From: Aquabacterium sp. J223
GTDB taxonomy: Bacteria > Pseudomonadota > Gammaproteobacteria > Burkholderiales > Burkholderiaceae_C
Assembly: GCF_024666615.1 (NCBI RefSeq)
Contig: NZ_CP088297.1
Span: forward strand, 2,294,001-2,358,000
Length of the DNA stretch: 64,000 bases
Reading direction: 5' to 3'
The notes beneath the pieces are model-generated. The model was given only the letters and a program-made list of their open reading frames with translations. It was not told the DNA's origin and searched no databases. The position numbers and the translations under genes are program-made. Position 1 is the stretch's first letter, and each line of letters starts with the position of its first letter. Below are positions 32,332-43,052 of this stretch, one piece after another.

Positions 32332-33594
32332 ATGGCGTTCAAAAAGCTTCATCTGACGGTGGCCGTGCTGGGCATCGTGGTCGCGGGCGCGGCGGCCTGG
32401 TGGTGGCAGCAGCGGCCGGCGTCCTCCGCCGCCGTCGCGGCGGCCGTCCCCGAGGCTCGTCCCGCCGGCGCCGGCGCAGGGCCGGGGGCGCCAGGCGGCC
32501 CGAATGGCGCCGCGCCGTCCGGGCCGGTGCCGGTGGAAGTGGGGCGCGTCGAGGCGGTCCGCCTGGAGGACGACGTGCAGGCCGTCGGCTCGGTGCGCGC
32601 CCGCCAGGGCGTGATGCTGCGGCCCGAGGTGAGCGGGCGCATCGAGCGCCTCAACTTCACCGACGGTCAGCCGGTTCGCCGCGGCCAGGTGGTGGTGCAG
32701 CTCGACGACGCGCTGCAGGCCGCGCAGCTGCAGCAGGCCGAGGCCCAGGCCGCCATCGCGCGGACCAACCTGCAGCGCAACCGCGAGCTCGCCGGGCAGA
32801 ACTTCGTCAGCCAGAGTGCGGTCGACCAGACCGAGGCCGCCCTGAAGGTGGCCGAAGCCCAGGTGGCCCTGGCCCGCGCGCAGGTGCAGCGCATGCGCAT
32901 CGTCGCGCCGTTCGACGGCGTGGCCGGCATCCGCAGCGTCAACCTCGGCGACTACGTCAAGGACGGCGCCGACCTGGTCGGCGTCGAGGACCTGTCGTCG
33001 GTGTGGGTCGACTTCCGGCTGCCCGAGCGCTACGCGGCCAAGCTGGCCAAGTCGCAGCCGGTGGAGCTGTCGCTGGACGCGCTGCCGGGGCGCAGGCTGG
33101 CCGGCAAGGTGGAGGCGCTGGACTCGCAGGTCGACGCCAACGGCCGGTCGCTGCTCGTGCGCGCGCAGGTCACCAACCCCGGCGGCGCATTGCGCACCGG
33201 CATGTTCGCCCGGGTGCGGGTGGTGTTCAACGTGCGCGACGACGCGACGATGGTGCCGGAGGAGGCGCTGGTGCCGCTGGCCGGCAAGCAGTTCGTCTTC
33301 CGCGTGGTCGATGCCGGCGACGGCAAGCGGGCGCAGCGGCTGGAGGCGCGGCTGGGGCTGCGCCAGCCCGGCAAGGTCGAGATCGTCGACGGCCTGAAGC
33401 CCGGCGACCTGGTGGTCACCGCCGGCCACCAGCGGCTGTTGCGCGGCGACAGCCAGCCGGTGCGGGTGGTCGACCTGTCCGCCGGCCCGCGCGGCGGTGC
33501 GCCCGGCCGGGCGCCGGGGGCGTCGGCGCCGGCCTCGGGTGGCGGCGGCAACGGCCCGCCCGGCGGCGACAGGGGCGCCGGCCGACCGGTGTAG
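32332..33594 (+). CDS. RND efflux periplasmic adaptor
   Basis: Membrane-fusion protein of about 420 residues that links an RND pump to an outer-membrane channel. An N-terminal anchor (LTVAVLGIVVAGAAAWWW) is followed by the lipoyl half RPEVSGRIERLNFTDGQPVRRGQVVVQLDD, a coiled coil (AQLQQAEAQAAIARTNLQRNRELAG), RMRIVAPFDGVAGIRSVNLGDYV and a beta-barrel region LRTGMFARVRVVF. The tail is Gly/Pro-rich. The ATG 32332 start is followed 44 bases after its stop by the pump gene. No outer-membrane factor is in the window. Confidence 0.94.
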   Translation: MAFKKLHLTVAVLGIVVAGAAAWWWQQRPASSAAVAAAVPEARPAGAGAGPGAPGGPNGAAPSGPVPVEVGRVEAVRLEDDVQAVGSVRARQGVMLRPEVSGRIERLNFTDGQPVRRGQVVVQLDDALQAAQLQQAEAQAAIARTNLQRNRELAGQNFVSQSAVDQTEAALKVAEAQVALARAQVQRMRIVAPFDGVAGIRSVNLGDYVKDGADLVGVEDLSSVWVDFRLPERYAAKLAKSQPVELSLDALPGRRLAGKVEALDSQVDANGRSLLVRAQVTNPGGALRTGMFARVRVVFNVRDDATMVPEEALVPLAGKQFVFRVVDAGDGKRAQRLEARLGLRQPGKVEIVDGLKPGDLVVTAGHQRLLRGDSQPVRVVDLSAGPRGGAPGRAPGASAPASGGGGNGPPGGDRGAGRPV

Positions 33595-33638
33595 TGAACA
33601 GGCCCCGACCCCTGCTGCAGTCCTGACCAGGAGGCGCC

Positions 33639-36600
33639 ATGCGCTTGTCCGAGACCTCCATCCGCCGGCCGGTGTTCGCCACCGTGCTGTCGCTGCTGCT
33701 GCTGCTCATCGGCGCGGTGTCGTTCACCCGGCTGCAGGTGCGCGAGTACCCGCGCATCGACGAGCCGGTGGTCACCGTCAACACCCGGCTGGTCGGCGCG
33801 TCGTCGGAGGTGATCGAGTCGCAGGTCAGTAAGCCGTTGGAGGACTCCATCGCCGGCATCGACGGCGTGGACGTGCTGACCTCGATCTCGCGCACCGAGC
33901 AGAGCCAGATCACGGTGCGCTTCAAGCTGGAGAAGGATCCCGACGATGCGGCGGCCGACGTGCGGGACCGGGTGTCGCGGGTGCGCGCGCGGCTGCCCGA
34001 CGCCATCGACGAGCCGGTGATCGCCAAGGTCGAGGCCGATGCCACGCCGACGGTGTGGCTGGCCTTCAGCAGCGAGACGCTGACGCCGCTGCAGGTGACC
34101 GACCTCATCAACCGGGTGGTCAAGCCGCGCCTGCAGACCGTGCCCGGCGTGGCCGACGTGCAGATCAACGGCGAGCGCAAGTTCTCCATGCGCATCTGGC
34201 TGGACCCGGACAAGCTGGCCGCCTTCCGCCTGACGACGCAGGACGTCGAGGACGCGCTGCGCCGGCAGAACCTGGAGGTGCCGGCCGGCCGCATCGAGAG
34301 CCGCCAGCGCGAGTTCAACGTCACCGCCCGCACCGACCTCAACACCGAGCGCCAGTTCGCCGAGGTGGCGGTGAAGGTGGTGAACAACGGCACCGGTCCC
34401 TTCACCGTGCGGCTGAAGGACGTCGCCCGCATCGAGCAGGCGGCGGCGAGCGAGCGCTCCAGCGTGCGGCTGAACGGCGTGCCGGCGGTGTCGGCGGGTG
34501 TCATCCGCCAGGCCACGGCGAACCCGCTGGAGGTGTCGGCCGGCGTGCGCAAGCTCATGCCCCGCGTGCAGGAGGAACTGCCGCCCGGCGTGACGGTGCA
34601 GGTGGCCAACGACAACGCGGTGTTCATCGACCGGTCGGTGAAGTCGGTCTACCGCACGGTGGCCGAGGCCGTGGTGCTGGTGGCGCTGGTGGTGTTCGTC
34701 TTCCTGCGCACGTTCCGCGCTTCGATCATCCCGCTGGTCACCATCCCGGTCAGCCTGATCGGTGCCTTCGGGCTGATGGCGGCGGCGGGCTTCACCGTCA
34801 ACACGCTGACGCTGCTGGCGCTGGTGCTGGCCATCGGCCTGGTGGTGGACGACGCCATCGTCGTGCTGGAGAACATCTACCGCCACATCGAGGACGGCAT
34901 GGCGCCGTTCCAGGCGGCGTTGAAGGGCGCCAAGGAGATCGGCTTCGCGGTGGTGGCGATGACGCTGACGCTGGCGGCGGTCTACGCGCCGCTGGCGTTC
35001 ACCCCCGGCCGCACCGGGCGGCTCTTCGTCGAGTTCGCGCTGACGCTGGCCGGCGCGGTCATCGTCTCGGGCTTCGTCGCGCTGACGCTGAGCCCGATGA
35101 TGTGCAGCCTGCTGCTCAAGCACAACCCGAAGCCCAACCGCTTCGACCGCGGGATGGAGGCCGGGCTGGTCTGGGTCACCGACCGCTACACCGGCGCGCT
35201 GCGCTTCTGCCTGGTGCACCGCTGGCTCATCGTGCTGGTGATGCTGGCCTCGGGCGCGGCGAGCTGGTGGCTGTTCAAGGGCGCGAAGTCGGAGCTGTCG
35301 CCGATGGAGGACCGCGGGGTCATCATCACCACGGTCAACGCACCGGACGGCTCGACGCTGGACTACACCCAGCGCTACCTGCGGGCCATCGAACGCATCG
35401 CCGGCCAGTACCCCGAGTTCGACCGGCTCTTCATGGTGGCCGGCAACCCGTCGGTGGCGCAGGGCTCGGCGGTGCTGCGCACGGTGGACTGGGACGACCG
35501 CAGCCGCAGCACGCTGGAGATGGCGCGTGAGCTGCAGGGCAAGGTGCAGGGCCTGCCCGGCGTGCAGGCCTTCCTCATCACGCCGCCCAGCCTGGGCCAG
35601 GGCTTCCGCGAGCGGCCGGTGAACTTCGTCATCGTCAGCAACGACAGCTACGAGAAGCTGGGCCGGGTGGCGCAGGCCATGCAGGCGGAGATGGCGAAGA
35701 ACCCCGGCCTGGTCTCGGTGGACACCGACCTGCGGCTGAACAAGCCGGAACTGTTCATCGAGGTCGACCGCGACCGGGCGGCCGATGCCGGCATCGGCGT
35801 CGACGCGGTGGCGCGCACCGTGGAGACCATGCTGGGCGGCCGGCAGGTCACCCGCTACAAGCGCGACGCCGAGCAGTACGACGTCATCGTGCAGACGGCC
35901 GACCGCGGCCGCACCACGCCGGAGGACATCGACAAGCTCTTCGTGCGCGGCCGCGGCGAGGCGATGGTGCCGCTGTCCTCGCTGGTCAAGGTGCGCGAAT
36001 CGGTGAGCCCGCGCGAGCTGAACCACTTCAACCAGCGGCGGTCGGTCACCATCACCGCCAACCTGGCACCCGGCTACGCGCTGGGCGAGGCGCTGGAATT
36101 CATGGATGCGACGGCGCGCAAGGTGATGCCGGCGGGTTATGCGTCGGAGCTGAACGGCGTGTCGCGCGAGTACCGCGCCTCCAGCGGCGCGCTGGGCGTG
36201 GTGTTCGTGCTGGCGCTGCTGTTCATCTTCCTGGTGCTGTCGGCGCAGTTCGAAAGCTTCGTCGACCCGCTGATCATCCTGCTGTCGGTGCCGCTGTCGA
36301 TGGTCGGCGCGCTGGCGGCGCTGCAGTGGTCGGGCGGCACGCTCAACGTCTACTCGCAGATCGGCCTCATCACGCTGGTGGGGCTGATCACCAAGCACGG
36401 CATCCTGATCGTCGAGTTCTCCAACCAGCTGCGCCAGCAGGGCCGCAGCGTGGTGGAGGCGGTGGTGGAGGCGTCGTCGCTGCGGCTGCGGCCGATCCTG
36501 ATGACCACCGGCGCCATGGTGCTGGGCGCGCTGCCGCTGGCGCTGGCCGAGGGTGCCGGTGCCGAGAGCCGCCGGCAGATCGGCTGGGTCATCGTCGGCG

Positions 36601-36752
36601 GGATGAGCCTGGGCACGCTGCTGACCATCTTCGTCGTGCCGACGGTGTATTCGCTGCTGGCCCGCCGCAAGGTGCCGGGCGAGATCGCCACGCCCGAGGA
36701 CGACGCGCCGGCGCACGGCGCAGCGCCGGCCCCGGCGCACGGCACGGCCTGA
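33639..36752 (+). CDS. RND (HAE1-type) multidrug efflux pump
   Basis: Proton-driven inner-membrane pump of 1037 residues. It begins MRLSETSIRRPVFATVLSLLLLLIG. Proton-relay residues are present: paired Asp in GLVVDDAIVVLENIYRH (TM4) and Lys in GLITKHGILIVEFSNQ (TM10). Two large periplasmic loops and 12 TM segments fit the AcrB/MexB family. Substrate is unknown; the N-terminal region and lack of a TolC gene resemble the MexF/VexF-like two-gene systems that borrow an outer-membrane channel. Confidence 0.95.
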   Translation: MRLSETSIRRPVFATVLSLLLLLIGAVSFTRLQVREYPRIDEPVVTVNTRLVGASSEVIESQVSKPLEDSIAGIDGVDVLTSISRTEQSQITVRFKLEKDPDDAAADVRDRVSRVRARLPDAIDEPVIAKVEADATPTVWLAFSSETLTPLQVTDLINRVVKPRLQTVPGVADVQINGERKFSMRIWLDPDKLAAFRLTTQDVEDALRRQNLEVPAGRIESRQREFNVTARTDLNTERQFAEVAVKVVNNGTGPFTVRLKDVARIEQAAASERSSVRLNGVPAVSAGVIRQATANPLEVSAGVRKLMPRVQEELPPGVTVQVANDNAVFIDRSVKSVYRTVAEAVVLVALVVFVFLRTFRASIIPLVTIPVSLIGAFGLMAAAGFTVNTLTLLALVLAIGLVVDDAIVVLENIYRHIEDGMAPFQAALKGAKEIGFAVVAMTLTLAAVYAPLAFTPGRTGRLFVEFALTLAGAVIVSGFVALTLSPMMCSLLLKHNPKPNRFDRGMEAGLVWVTDRYTGALRFCLVHRWLIVLVMLASGAASWWLFKGAKSELSPMEDRGVIITTVNAPDGSTLDYTQRYLRAIERIAGQYPEFDRLFMVAGNPSVAQGSAVLRTVDWDDRSRSTLEMARELQGKVQGLPGVQAFLITPPSLGQGFRERPVNFVIVSNDSYEKLGRVAQAMQAEMAKNPGLVSVDTDLRLNKPELFIEVDRDRAADAGIGVDAVARTVETMLGGRQVTRYKRDAEQYDVIVQTADRGRTTPEDIDKLFVRGRGEAMVPLSSLVKVRESVSPRELNHFNQRRSVTITANLAPGYALGEALEFMDATARKVMPAGYASELNGVSREYRASSGALGVVFVLALLFIFLVLSAQFESFVDPLIILLSVPLSMVGALAALQWSGGTLNVYSQIGLITLVGLITKHGILIVEFSNQLRQQGRSVVEAVVEASSLRLRPILMTTGAMVLGALPLALAEGAGAESRRQIGWVIVGGMSLGTLLTIFVVPTVYSLLARRKVPGEIATPEDDAPAHGAAPAPAHGTA

Positions 36753-36768
36753 GGCGGCCCGCCCGCGC

Positions 36769-37380
36769 TCAGCCGCGGGCCAGCGACCTCAGGTCGTCCG
36801 CGGTGTTGGCGTTGGCGAAGGCGGCCGCGTCGTCGAAGGCCACCGCCGCGTGCGGCCGCTGCTGCAGCCAGGCCATCACCTTGCGCTGACCGGCGTCCAG
36901 CCAGGCGCGCAGGTCGTCCAGCCGGTCGCGGTGGACCAGGCAGCACAGCGGCTGGGGGCGCCGCTGCGGGCCGCTGACGGCGAAGGCGGTGGCCACACCC
37001 TCGGCGACGGCCGCTTCGGTCAGCCGCGCCACCAGGTCGGGCGGGAAGTCCGGCACATCGCAGGGCACGCAGGCCAGCCAGGGCGTGGTGCCGTGGTGCA
37101 GCGCCGCTTCCAGCCCGGCCAGCGGACCCTCGAAGCCGGGCCGCAGGTCCACCAGCACCGGCACGCCGAGCGCCGCATGCCGGTCGAGGTGGCGGTTGGC
37201 GCTGAGCAGGCAGCGCCCCACCTGCGGCGCGAGCCGCGCCAGCGCATGGCCGGCGAGGGTGGTGGTGCCCCAAGGCAGCAGGCCCTTGTCCTGACCGCCC
37301 ATGCGCCGGCCCTCGCCGCCGGCCAGCACCAGGCCGGTGATCTCGGCCGGCAGGAGGCCGGCGGTCACCGGCTCAGCCAC
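36769..37380 (-). CDS. mobA: Molybdenum cofactor guanylyltransferase MobA
   Basis: Attaches GMP to molybdopterin to make the MGD cofactor. About 203 residues. The nucleotide loop [24 protein letters not shown] is diagnostic; CDVPDFPP carries the metal Asp. GTG 37380 overlaps the last codons of moaA (stop at 37373-37375), so translation is probably coupled. A longer in-frame start lies inside moaA and is less likely. Confidence 0.93.
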   Translation of the reverse strand: MAEPVTAGLLPAEITGLVLAGGEGRRMGGQDKGLLPWGTTTLAGHALARLAPQVGRCLLSANRHLDRHAALGVPVLVDLRPGFEGPLAGLEAALHHGTTPWLACVPCDVPDFPPDLVARLTEAAVAEGVATAFAVSGPQRRPQPLCCLVHRDRLDDLRAWLDAGQRKVMAWLQQRPHAAVAFDDAAAFANANTADDLRSLARG

Positions 37381-38497
37381 CGATGTAGTGCATCTCGACG
37401 CGCGGCGCGGCCGGCGCGCCCGCGTCGGCCGGGGCACGGCCGCGCAGCTCGGAGTAGCGGTCCTGCCGGCCGCGCCACACCTGGCCGATGGCGGTGCTGA
37501 GCGTGGCGTCGTCCACCCCGGCGCGCAGCGGGCCGCGCAGGTCGTGGCCCTGGTGCCCGAAGAGGCACAGGTAGAGCTGGCCCGAGGTCGACAGCCGGGC
37601 GCGGTTGCAGTCGCCGCAGAAGGCCTGGGTGACGCTGCTGATGAGGCCGATCTCGCCGGCGCCGTCGGCCCAGGCCCAGCGCTCCGCGGTCTCGCCCGGC
37701 TGCGCGGCCTGCAGCGGCACCAGCGGGCCCACCTCGCCGCGCAGGCGCTGCAGCAGCTGGGCCGAGGGCAGCACCTCGTCCATGCGCCAGCCGTTGGTGG
37801 CGCCGACGTCCATGTACTCGATGAAGCGCAGCACCATGCCGCTGCCTCGGAAGTGCCGGGCCATCGGCACCACCTCGCCGTCGTTGACGCCGCGCTTGAC
37901 CACCATGTTGACCTTGATCGGCCCCAGGCCCACCGCCTGCGCGGCGGCCAGCCCGTCCATCACGTCGGCGACCGGAAAGTCGACGTCGTTCATGCGGCGG
38001 AAGACCGCGTCGTCCAGGGCGTCGAGGCTGACGGTCACCCGCTGCAGCCCGGCGTCCTTCAGCGCCCGCGCCTTGCGGGCGAGCAGCGAGGCGTTGGTGG
38101 TCAGCGTCAGGTCCAGCGGCCGGCCGTCCGGCGTGCGCAGCGCCGCCAGCATCTCCACCAGCCGCTCGACGCCCTTGCGCAGCAGCGGCTCGCCGCCGGT
38201 CAACCGCAGCTTGGTGACGCCATGGGCGACGAACAGCCGGGCCAGGCGGGTGATCTCCTCGAAGCTCAGCAGCTCGCTCTGCGGCAGGAAGCGGTGGTCG
38301 CGGTCGAACACCTCCTTCGGCATGCAGTAGCTGCAGCGGAAGTTGCACCGGTCGGTGACCGAGATGCGCAGGTCGCGCAGCGGACGGCCGCGGGCGTCGA
38401 GCAGCCGGCCCTCGGGCGCCTGCGGCTGCTGCGGCAAGACCAGCGGTCGGGCGCCCGGCTTGCGCAGGTCGACAAGGGGGATGCTGCGTTCTGCCAT
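37373..38497 (-). CDS. moaA: GTP 3',8-cyclase MoaA
   Basis: Radical-SAM enzyme for the first step of molybdopterin synthesis. It has 374 residues. The N-terminal cluster motif CNFRCSYC has Cys at about 51, 55 and 58. [12 protein letters not shown] and [10 protein letters not shown] follow. The C-terminal cluster is formed by [20 protein letters not shown]. It ends in the conserved diglycine (HYIGG). mobA overlaps its 3' end. Confidence 0.97.
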   Translation of the reverse strand: MAERSIPLVDLRKPGARPLVLPQQPQAPEGRLLDARGRPLRDLRISVTDRCNFRCSYCMPKEVFDRDHRFLPQSELLSFEEITRLARLFVAHGVTKLRLTGGEPLLRKGVERLVEMLAALRTPDGRPLDLTLTTNASLLARKARALKDAGLQRVTVSLDALDDAVFRRMNDVDFPVADVMDGLAAAQAVGLGPIKVNMVVKRGVNDGEVVPMARHFRGSGMVLRFIEYMDVGATNGWRMDEVLPSAQLLQRLRGEVGPLVPLQAAQPGETAERWAWADGAGEIGLISSVTQAFCGDCNRARLSTSGQLYLCLFGHQGHDLRGPLRAGVDDATLSTAIGQVWRGRQDRYSELRGRAPADAGAPAAPRVEMHYIGG

Positions 38498-38612
38498 GGT
38501 GCACCGATTGTCGTTCCGCCCGCGGCATGGGTGCCGGCTGGGGGCATCGGGTGCTACCCCGGGGCCGTGCGCGGTCGGCCGTGTGAGGCGATGTCCGGCC
38601 TCGCGGCCGGCG

Positions 38613-39231
38613 TCAGCGGGCGGTGGGCGCGGGCAGGTCGGCCGCGTTGAGCGGCGCCGTCCGGCGGGCGCCGGTGAAGCGCTTGTCCCAGTAGGCGGCG
38701 CGCATGTCGTCGATGCGCACCTGCGCGCCGGGCTTCGGCGCGTGGATGAACTTGCCCTCGCCGATGTAGATGCCCACGTGCGAGAAGGTGCGGCGCAGGG
38801 TGTTGAAGAACACCAGGTCGCCGGGCTTGAGCTCGGTCTTCTCGATCGGCGCCAGGTTCTGCGCGCGCGCCTGTTCGTCGGCGCGGCGGGGCAGCACCAG
38901 GCCGAGGCTGTGCTCGAACACGTAGCGGGTGAAGCCGCTGCAGTCGAAGCCCTCGCGCTCCGAGTCGCCGCCGCGGCGGTAGGGCACGCCCAGGAAGTTC
39001 ATGGCCGACAGCACCAGGTCGGTGGCGCTGTCGCTGATCTGCTGGGCCAGGCTGGGCTTGCCGTCCGTGCCCGCGCCGAGCAGGCCCCGCTCCGCCAGCA
39101 GGCGGGAGACGGGGTCGGCGGCGGTGGTGGGGGCGGTGTCGGGCGCGGCCCGGGCGGCGAGGGGGGAGACCCAGCGCCATGCCGATCAGCAGGCCGGCGG
39201 CCGCGCACCGCAGGGCGGGGGACGTTCGCAC
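38613..39231 (-). CDS. NlpC/P60 cysteine peptidase (frameshifted)
   Basis: A secreted cell-wall hydrolase of about 205 residues after correction. A signal-like N-terminus ([18 protein letters not shown]) from GTG 39231 is followed by [20 protein letters not shown]. The catalytic domain has Cys in [12 protein letters not shown], His in [18 protein letters not shown] and a WRGG-free loop LGVPYRRGG. The frame breaks at six G (plus strand 39161-39166); deleting one base restores the signal to mature-domain junction. It probably cuts peptidoglycan stem peptides. Confidence 0.85.
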
Positions 39232-39421
39232 GGGCGGCAGGATAGCAGCGTGAATTTCAGGGTCAACCCGAAATCAGCCAGCAGAAACAAGCCCTTACCC
39301 GCGGGATCTGCCGTGCCGGTCGAAGTTGGCGGACCGGGTCGTCAGCCTCCCGTTTGGGTTCGAGGAGAGGATGGTCCACCATCGCCTTCGCAACGACGAA
39401 GACGGACGAAGAGGAGACGAC

Positions 39422-41329
39422 ATGGCCCAGCCCGATGCCCGCGCCGGCTACGCCGCGCACCACCGCCGCTCGATCGAACACCGCGACGCCTTCTGGCGCG
39501 AGCAGGCCGCGCTCGTCCACTGGCAGCGGTCCTTCGACGCGGTCTGCGACCACAGCCATCCGCCCTTCGCCCGCTGGTTTCCCGGCGGGTTGACCAACCT
39601 GTGCCACAACGCCATCGACCGCCACCTGCCGGCGCGGGCGGACCAGCCGGCGCTGGTCTGGGTGTCGACCGAGGTCGACCAGACCCGTTCCTGCACCTAC
39701 GCCGAGCTGCACCGCGAGGTGCGGTCGATGGCGGCGGTGCTGCGGTCGCTCGGCGTGGGCCGGGGCGACCGGGTGCTGATCTACATGCCGATGGTGCCGG
39801 AGGCGGTGTTCGCCATGCTGGCCGCGGTGCGCATCGGCGCGCTGCATTCGGTGGTCTTCGGCGGTTTCGCCAGCGCCAGCCTGGCCAGCCGCATCGACGA
39901 CGCGAAACCCACGGTGATCGTCAGCGCCGACGCCGGCAGCCGCGGCGGCAAGGTGGTGCCGTACAAGCCGCTCCTGGACGAGGCGCTGCGGCTGTCCTCG
40001 CATGCGCCGGCCCATGTGCTGCTGGTGGACCGCGGTCTGAGCCCGATGCAGCGGGTCGCCGGTCGCGACGTGGACCATGCGGCGCTGCGTGAGCGCCACG
40101 CCGAGGCGGACGTGCCCTGCGAGTGGGTGGACGCCACCCACCCCAGCTACATCCTCTACACCAGCGGCACCACCGGCCGGCCCAAGGGCGTGCAGCGCGA
40201 CACCGGCGGTTATGCGGTGGCGCTGGCGGCCAGCATGCGCGACGTCTTCTGCGGCGAGCCGGGCGGCACCTTCTTCTGCACCAGCGACATCGGCTGGGTG
40301 GTGGGCCACAGCTACATCGTCTACGGCCCGCTGATCCACGGCATGACGACGCTGCTGTACGAGGGGCTGCCGGTGCGGCCCGATGCGGGCGTCTGGTGGC
40401 GGCTGGTCGAGGAACACAAGGTCTCGGTGATGTTCAGCTCGCCGACGGCGGTGCGGGTGCTCAAGAAGCACGACCCGGCGTTGATCCCCTCGCGCGACCT
40501 GACCTCGCTGCAGCGGCTGTTCCTGGCCGGCGAGCCGCTGGACGAGCCGACCGCGTCCTGGGTGGCGCAGACGTTGGGCAAGCCGGTGGTCGACAACTAC
40601 TGGCAGACCGAGACGGGCTGGCCCATCCTGTCCATCGCCAACGGCGTCGAGCCGCGGCCGTCGAAGCCGGGCAGCCCCGGGGTGCCCATGGCCGGCTACG
40701 ACGTGCAGCTGCTCGACGAGGTCAGCGGCGAACCGCTGACCCAGGCGGGGCAGAAGGGCGTGCTGGCCATCGCCGGCCCGCTGCCGCCGGGCTGCATGCA
40801 GACGGTCTGGGGCGACGACCGGCGATTCGTCGACACCTACTGGAAAAGCCTGCCCGGCAACCGCCTGCTCTACAACACCTTCGACTTCGCGACGCGCGAC
40901 GCCGATGGCGACTACTTCATCCTGGGCCGCACCGACGACGTCATCAACGTCGCCGGCCACCGGCTGGGCACCCGCGAGCTGGAGGAGTGCATCAGCGGCC
41001 ACCCGGCGGTGGCCGAGGTGGCGGTGGTCGGCATCGCCGACGCGGTGAAGGGGCAGGTGGCGGTGGCCTTCGTCGTCGCCAGGGCGGCGGTGGCCGACGC
41101 GGACAGCGCCCGGCTGGAGGCCGAGGTCATGGCGCGCGTCGACCGGCAGCTCGGCGCGGTGGCGCGGCCGGCGCGCGTGCGCTTCGTCGTCGCGCTGCCG
41201 AAGACCCGGTCGGGCAAGCTGCTGCGCCGGGCCATCCAGGCGGTGTGCGAAGGCCGCGACCCGGGCGACCTCACCACCATCGAGGACCCTTCGGCGCTGC
41301 AGCAGGTGCAGGCGGCGCTGAGCCGCTGA
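39422..41329 (+). CDS. prpE: Propionate-CoA ligase (acyl-CoA synthetase)
   Basis: AMP-forming ligase of 635 residues, best matching PrpE. Motifs: YILYTSGTTGRPKGVQRDTGG (P-loop), TSDIGWVVGHSYIVYGPL, NYWQTETGWP, the acidic hinge DYFILGRTDDVINVAGHRLGTRELEE and the catalytic Lys in TRSGKLLRRAIQ. Start ATG 39422 (MAQPDARAGY) is preferred over upstream in-frame starts because the family begins there. It abuts the convergent PhoH-family gene with no gap. Confidence 0.9.
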   Translation: MAQPDARAGYAAHHRRSIEHRDAFWREQAALVHWQRSFDAVCDHSHPPFARWFPGGLTNLCHNAIDRHLPARADQPALVWVSTEVDQTRSCTYAELHREVRSMAAVLRSLGVGRGDRVLIYMPMVPEAVFAMLAAVRIGALHSVVFGGFASASLASRIDDAKPTVIVSADAGSRGGKVVPYKPLLDEALRLSSHAPAHVLLVDRGLSPMQRVAGRDVDHAALRERHAEADVPCEWVDATHPSYILYTSGTTGRPKGVQRDTGGYAVALAASMRDVFCGEPGGTFFCTSDIGWVVGHSYIVYGPLIHGMTTLLYEGLPVRPDAGVWWRLVEEHKVSVMFSSPTAVRVLKKHDPALIPSRDLTSLQRLFLAGEPLDEPTASWVAQTLGKPVVDNYWQTETGWPILSIANGVEPRPSKPGSPGVPMAGYDVQLLDEVSGEPLTQAGQKGVLAIAGPLPPGCMQTVWGDDRRFVDTYWKSLPGNRLLYNTFDFATRDADGDYFILGRTDDVINVAGHRLGTRELEECISGHPAVAEVAVVGIADAVKGQVAVAFVVARAAVADADSARLEAEVMARVDRQLGAVARPARVRFVVALPKTRSGKLLRRAIQAVCEGRDPGDLTTIEDPSALQQVQAALSR

Positions 41330-43003
41330 CTACAGCACGTCGCTGGCGAAGTCGGCGAGCCGGGAGCGTTCGCCGCGCGCCAGCGTCACATGGCCCGAAT
41401 GCGGCCAGCCCTTGAAGCGGTCGACGGCGTAGGTCAGGCCGGACGAGCCCTCGGTCAGGTAGGGCGTGTCGATCTGCGCCAGGTTGCCGAGGCAGACGAT
41501 CTTGGTGCCCGGGCCGGCGCGGGTGATCAGCGTCTTCATCTGCTTGGGCGTCAGGTTCTGCGCCTCGTCGATGATCACGTACTTGTTCAGGAAGGTGCGC
41601 CCGCGCATGAAGTTCAGGCTCTTGATCTTGATCTTCGAGCGCACCAGGTCGTTGGTGGCGGCGCGGCCCCATTCACCGGCGGCGTTGTCGCTGCGCGCCA
41701 GCACCTCCAGGTTGTCGTCCAGCGCGCCCATCCACGGGCTCATCTTTTCCTCCTCGGTGCCGGGCAGGAAGCCGATGTCCTCGCCCACCGGCACCGTCAC
41801 CCGCGTCACGATGATCTCGCTGTAGCGGCGCTCGTCCATCACCTGGGCCAGGCCGGCGGCCAGCGTCATCAGCGTCTTGCCGGTGCCCGCGGTGCCGGTC
41901 AGCGTGATGAAGTCGCACTCCGGGTCCATCAGCAGGTTGAGGGCGAAGTTCTGCTCGCGGTTGCGGGCGGTCACGCCCCACACCGCGTTCTTCTGGTGGG
42001 TGTACTCGCGCAGCGTCTTCAGCACCGCGTGGCGGCCGGTGATCTCGGTCACGCGGGCGTACAGCGAGGCGGCGCCGGGGATCTCGAGGTAGACGAACTG
42101 GTTGATCAGCAGCGCCGGCACCATCGGCCCGCTGATGCGGTAGAAGGTATGGCCGCCCTGCTGCCAGCTCTCCATCGTCTTGCCGTGGCGGTCCCAGAAG
42201 TCCGCCGGCAGGGGCAGCACGCCGGTGTAGAGCAGGTCGGCGTCGTCGAGCGTCTTGTCGTTCTGGTAGTCCTCGGCGGGCAGGCCCAGCGCACGGGCCT
42301 TGATGCGCATGTTGATGTCCTTGGACACCAGCACCACCTCGCGGTCCTGCCGCTGGTCGCGCAGCGCGCGCACCACGCCCAGGATCTGGTTGTCCGCCTT
42401 GCCCTCCGGCAGGCCGGCCGGCAGCTGCACGTCCATCAGCTCGGTCTGGAAGAACAGCTTGCCGCCAGCGCCCTTGTGGCCGGTGGCCGACAGCGCGATG
42501 CCTTCCTTCGGGCTGAAGGTGCTCTCGGTGGCGACCAGCGCATCGAGGTCGCGGCTGACCTGGCGCGCGTTGCGCGACACCTCGCTCATGCCGCGCTTGT
42601 GGTTGTCCAGCTCCTCGAGCGTGATCATCGGCAGGTAGACGTCCTGCTCCTCGAAGCGGAAGAGGGACGTCGGGTCGTGCATCAGCACGTTGGTGTCGAG
42701 CACGAAGAGCTTGGGTCGGCCGTCACCGGCCGGCCGGGCGCGCCGCCGCGCCTGCGGGGCCGCTGGCGCTGTGGCGACGGTCGGCGCGGCGGGCCGCGCC
42801 CCCGCCGGTGCCGGCGGTGCCAGTTCGGCCACGGCGGCGCCGGGAGAGGGCGGGTCGAAGGTTTCCATCACCGCGGGCAGCGCGGCTTCCGCCGGCGCTT
42901 GCGCCTTGGTCATCCGCCGCGCCGGTTTGGGCTGCGCCTGGTTCTCGTAGTCCTCGGTGGACAGCAGGGCGGCGCGCTTGGACGGCGGCTTGGGCAGCGG
43001 CAT
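41330..43003 (-). CDS. PIN-domain and PhoH-type ATPase
   Basis: A 557-residue protein with an Ala/Pro-rich N-terminus, a PIN-type nuclease fold (KLFVLDTNVLMHDPTSLF, then DREVVLVSKDINMRIKARALGL) at about 95-240, and a C-terminal PhoH ATPase with Walker A LTGTAGTGKT, VTRVTVPVGEDIGFLPGT and KYVIIDEAQNLTPKQMKTLITRAG. It resembles B. subtilis YlaK-type PhoH2 proteins that couple RNA helicase and RNase. Bcp lies upstream on the same strand, separated by a terminator. Confidence 0.93.
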   Translation of the reverse strand: MPLPKPPSKRAALLSTEDYENQAQPKPARRMTKAQAPAEAALPAVMETFDPPSPGAAVAELAPPAPAGARPAAPTVATAPAAPQARRRARPAGDGRPKLFVLDTNVLMHDPTSLFRFEEQDVYLPMITLEELDNHKRGMSEVSRNARQVSRDLDALVATESTFSPKEGIALSATGHKGAGGKLFFQTELMDVQLPAGLPEGKADNQILGVVRALRDQRQDREVVLVSKDINMRIKARALGLPAEDYQNDKTLDDADLLYTGVLPLPADFWDRHGKTMESWQQGGHTFYRISGPMVPALLINQFVYLEIPGAASLYARVTEITGRHAVLKTLREYTHQKNAVWGVTARNREQNFALNLLMDPECDFITLTGTAGTGKTLMTLAAGLAQVMDERRYSEIIVTRVTVPVGEDIGFLPGTEEEKMSPWMGALDDNLEVLARSDNAAGEWGRAATNDLVRSKIKIKSLNFMRGRTFLNKYVIIDEAQNLTPKQMKTLITRAGPGTKIVCLGNLAQIDTPYLTEGSSGLTYAVDRFKGWPHSGHVTLARGERSRLADFASDVL

Positions 43004-43052
43004 GGACGGTGGTTCCTGGTTGAGGCGGTGAGGGGTTTCAGCACCCCGGAAG

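Noticed and set aside
33030-36740. A minus-strand open frame of over 1200 codons opposite the RND pump
   Set aside because: Composition is the typical antisense shadow (Arg, His, Gln, Asp runs), while the plus strand encodes a complete RND pump.
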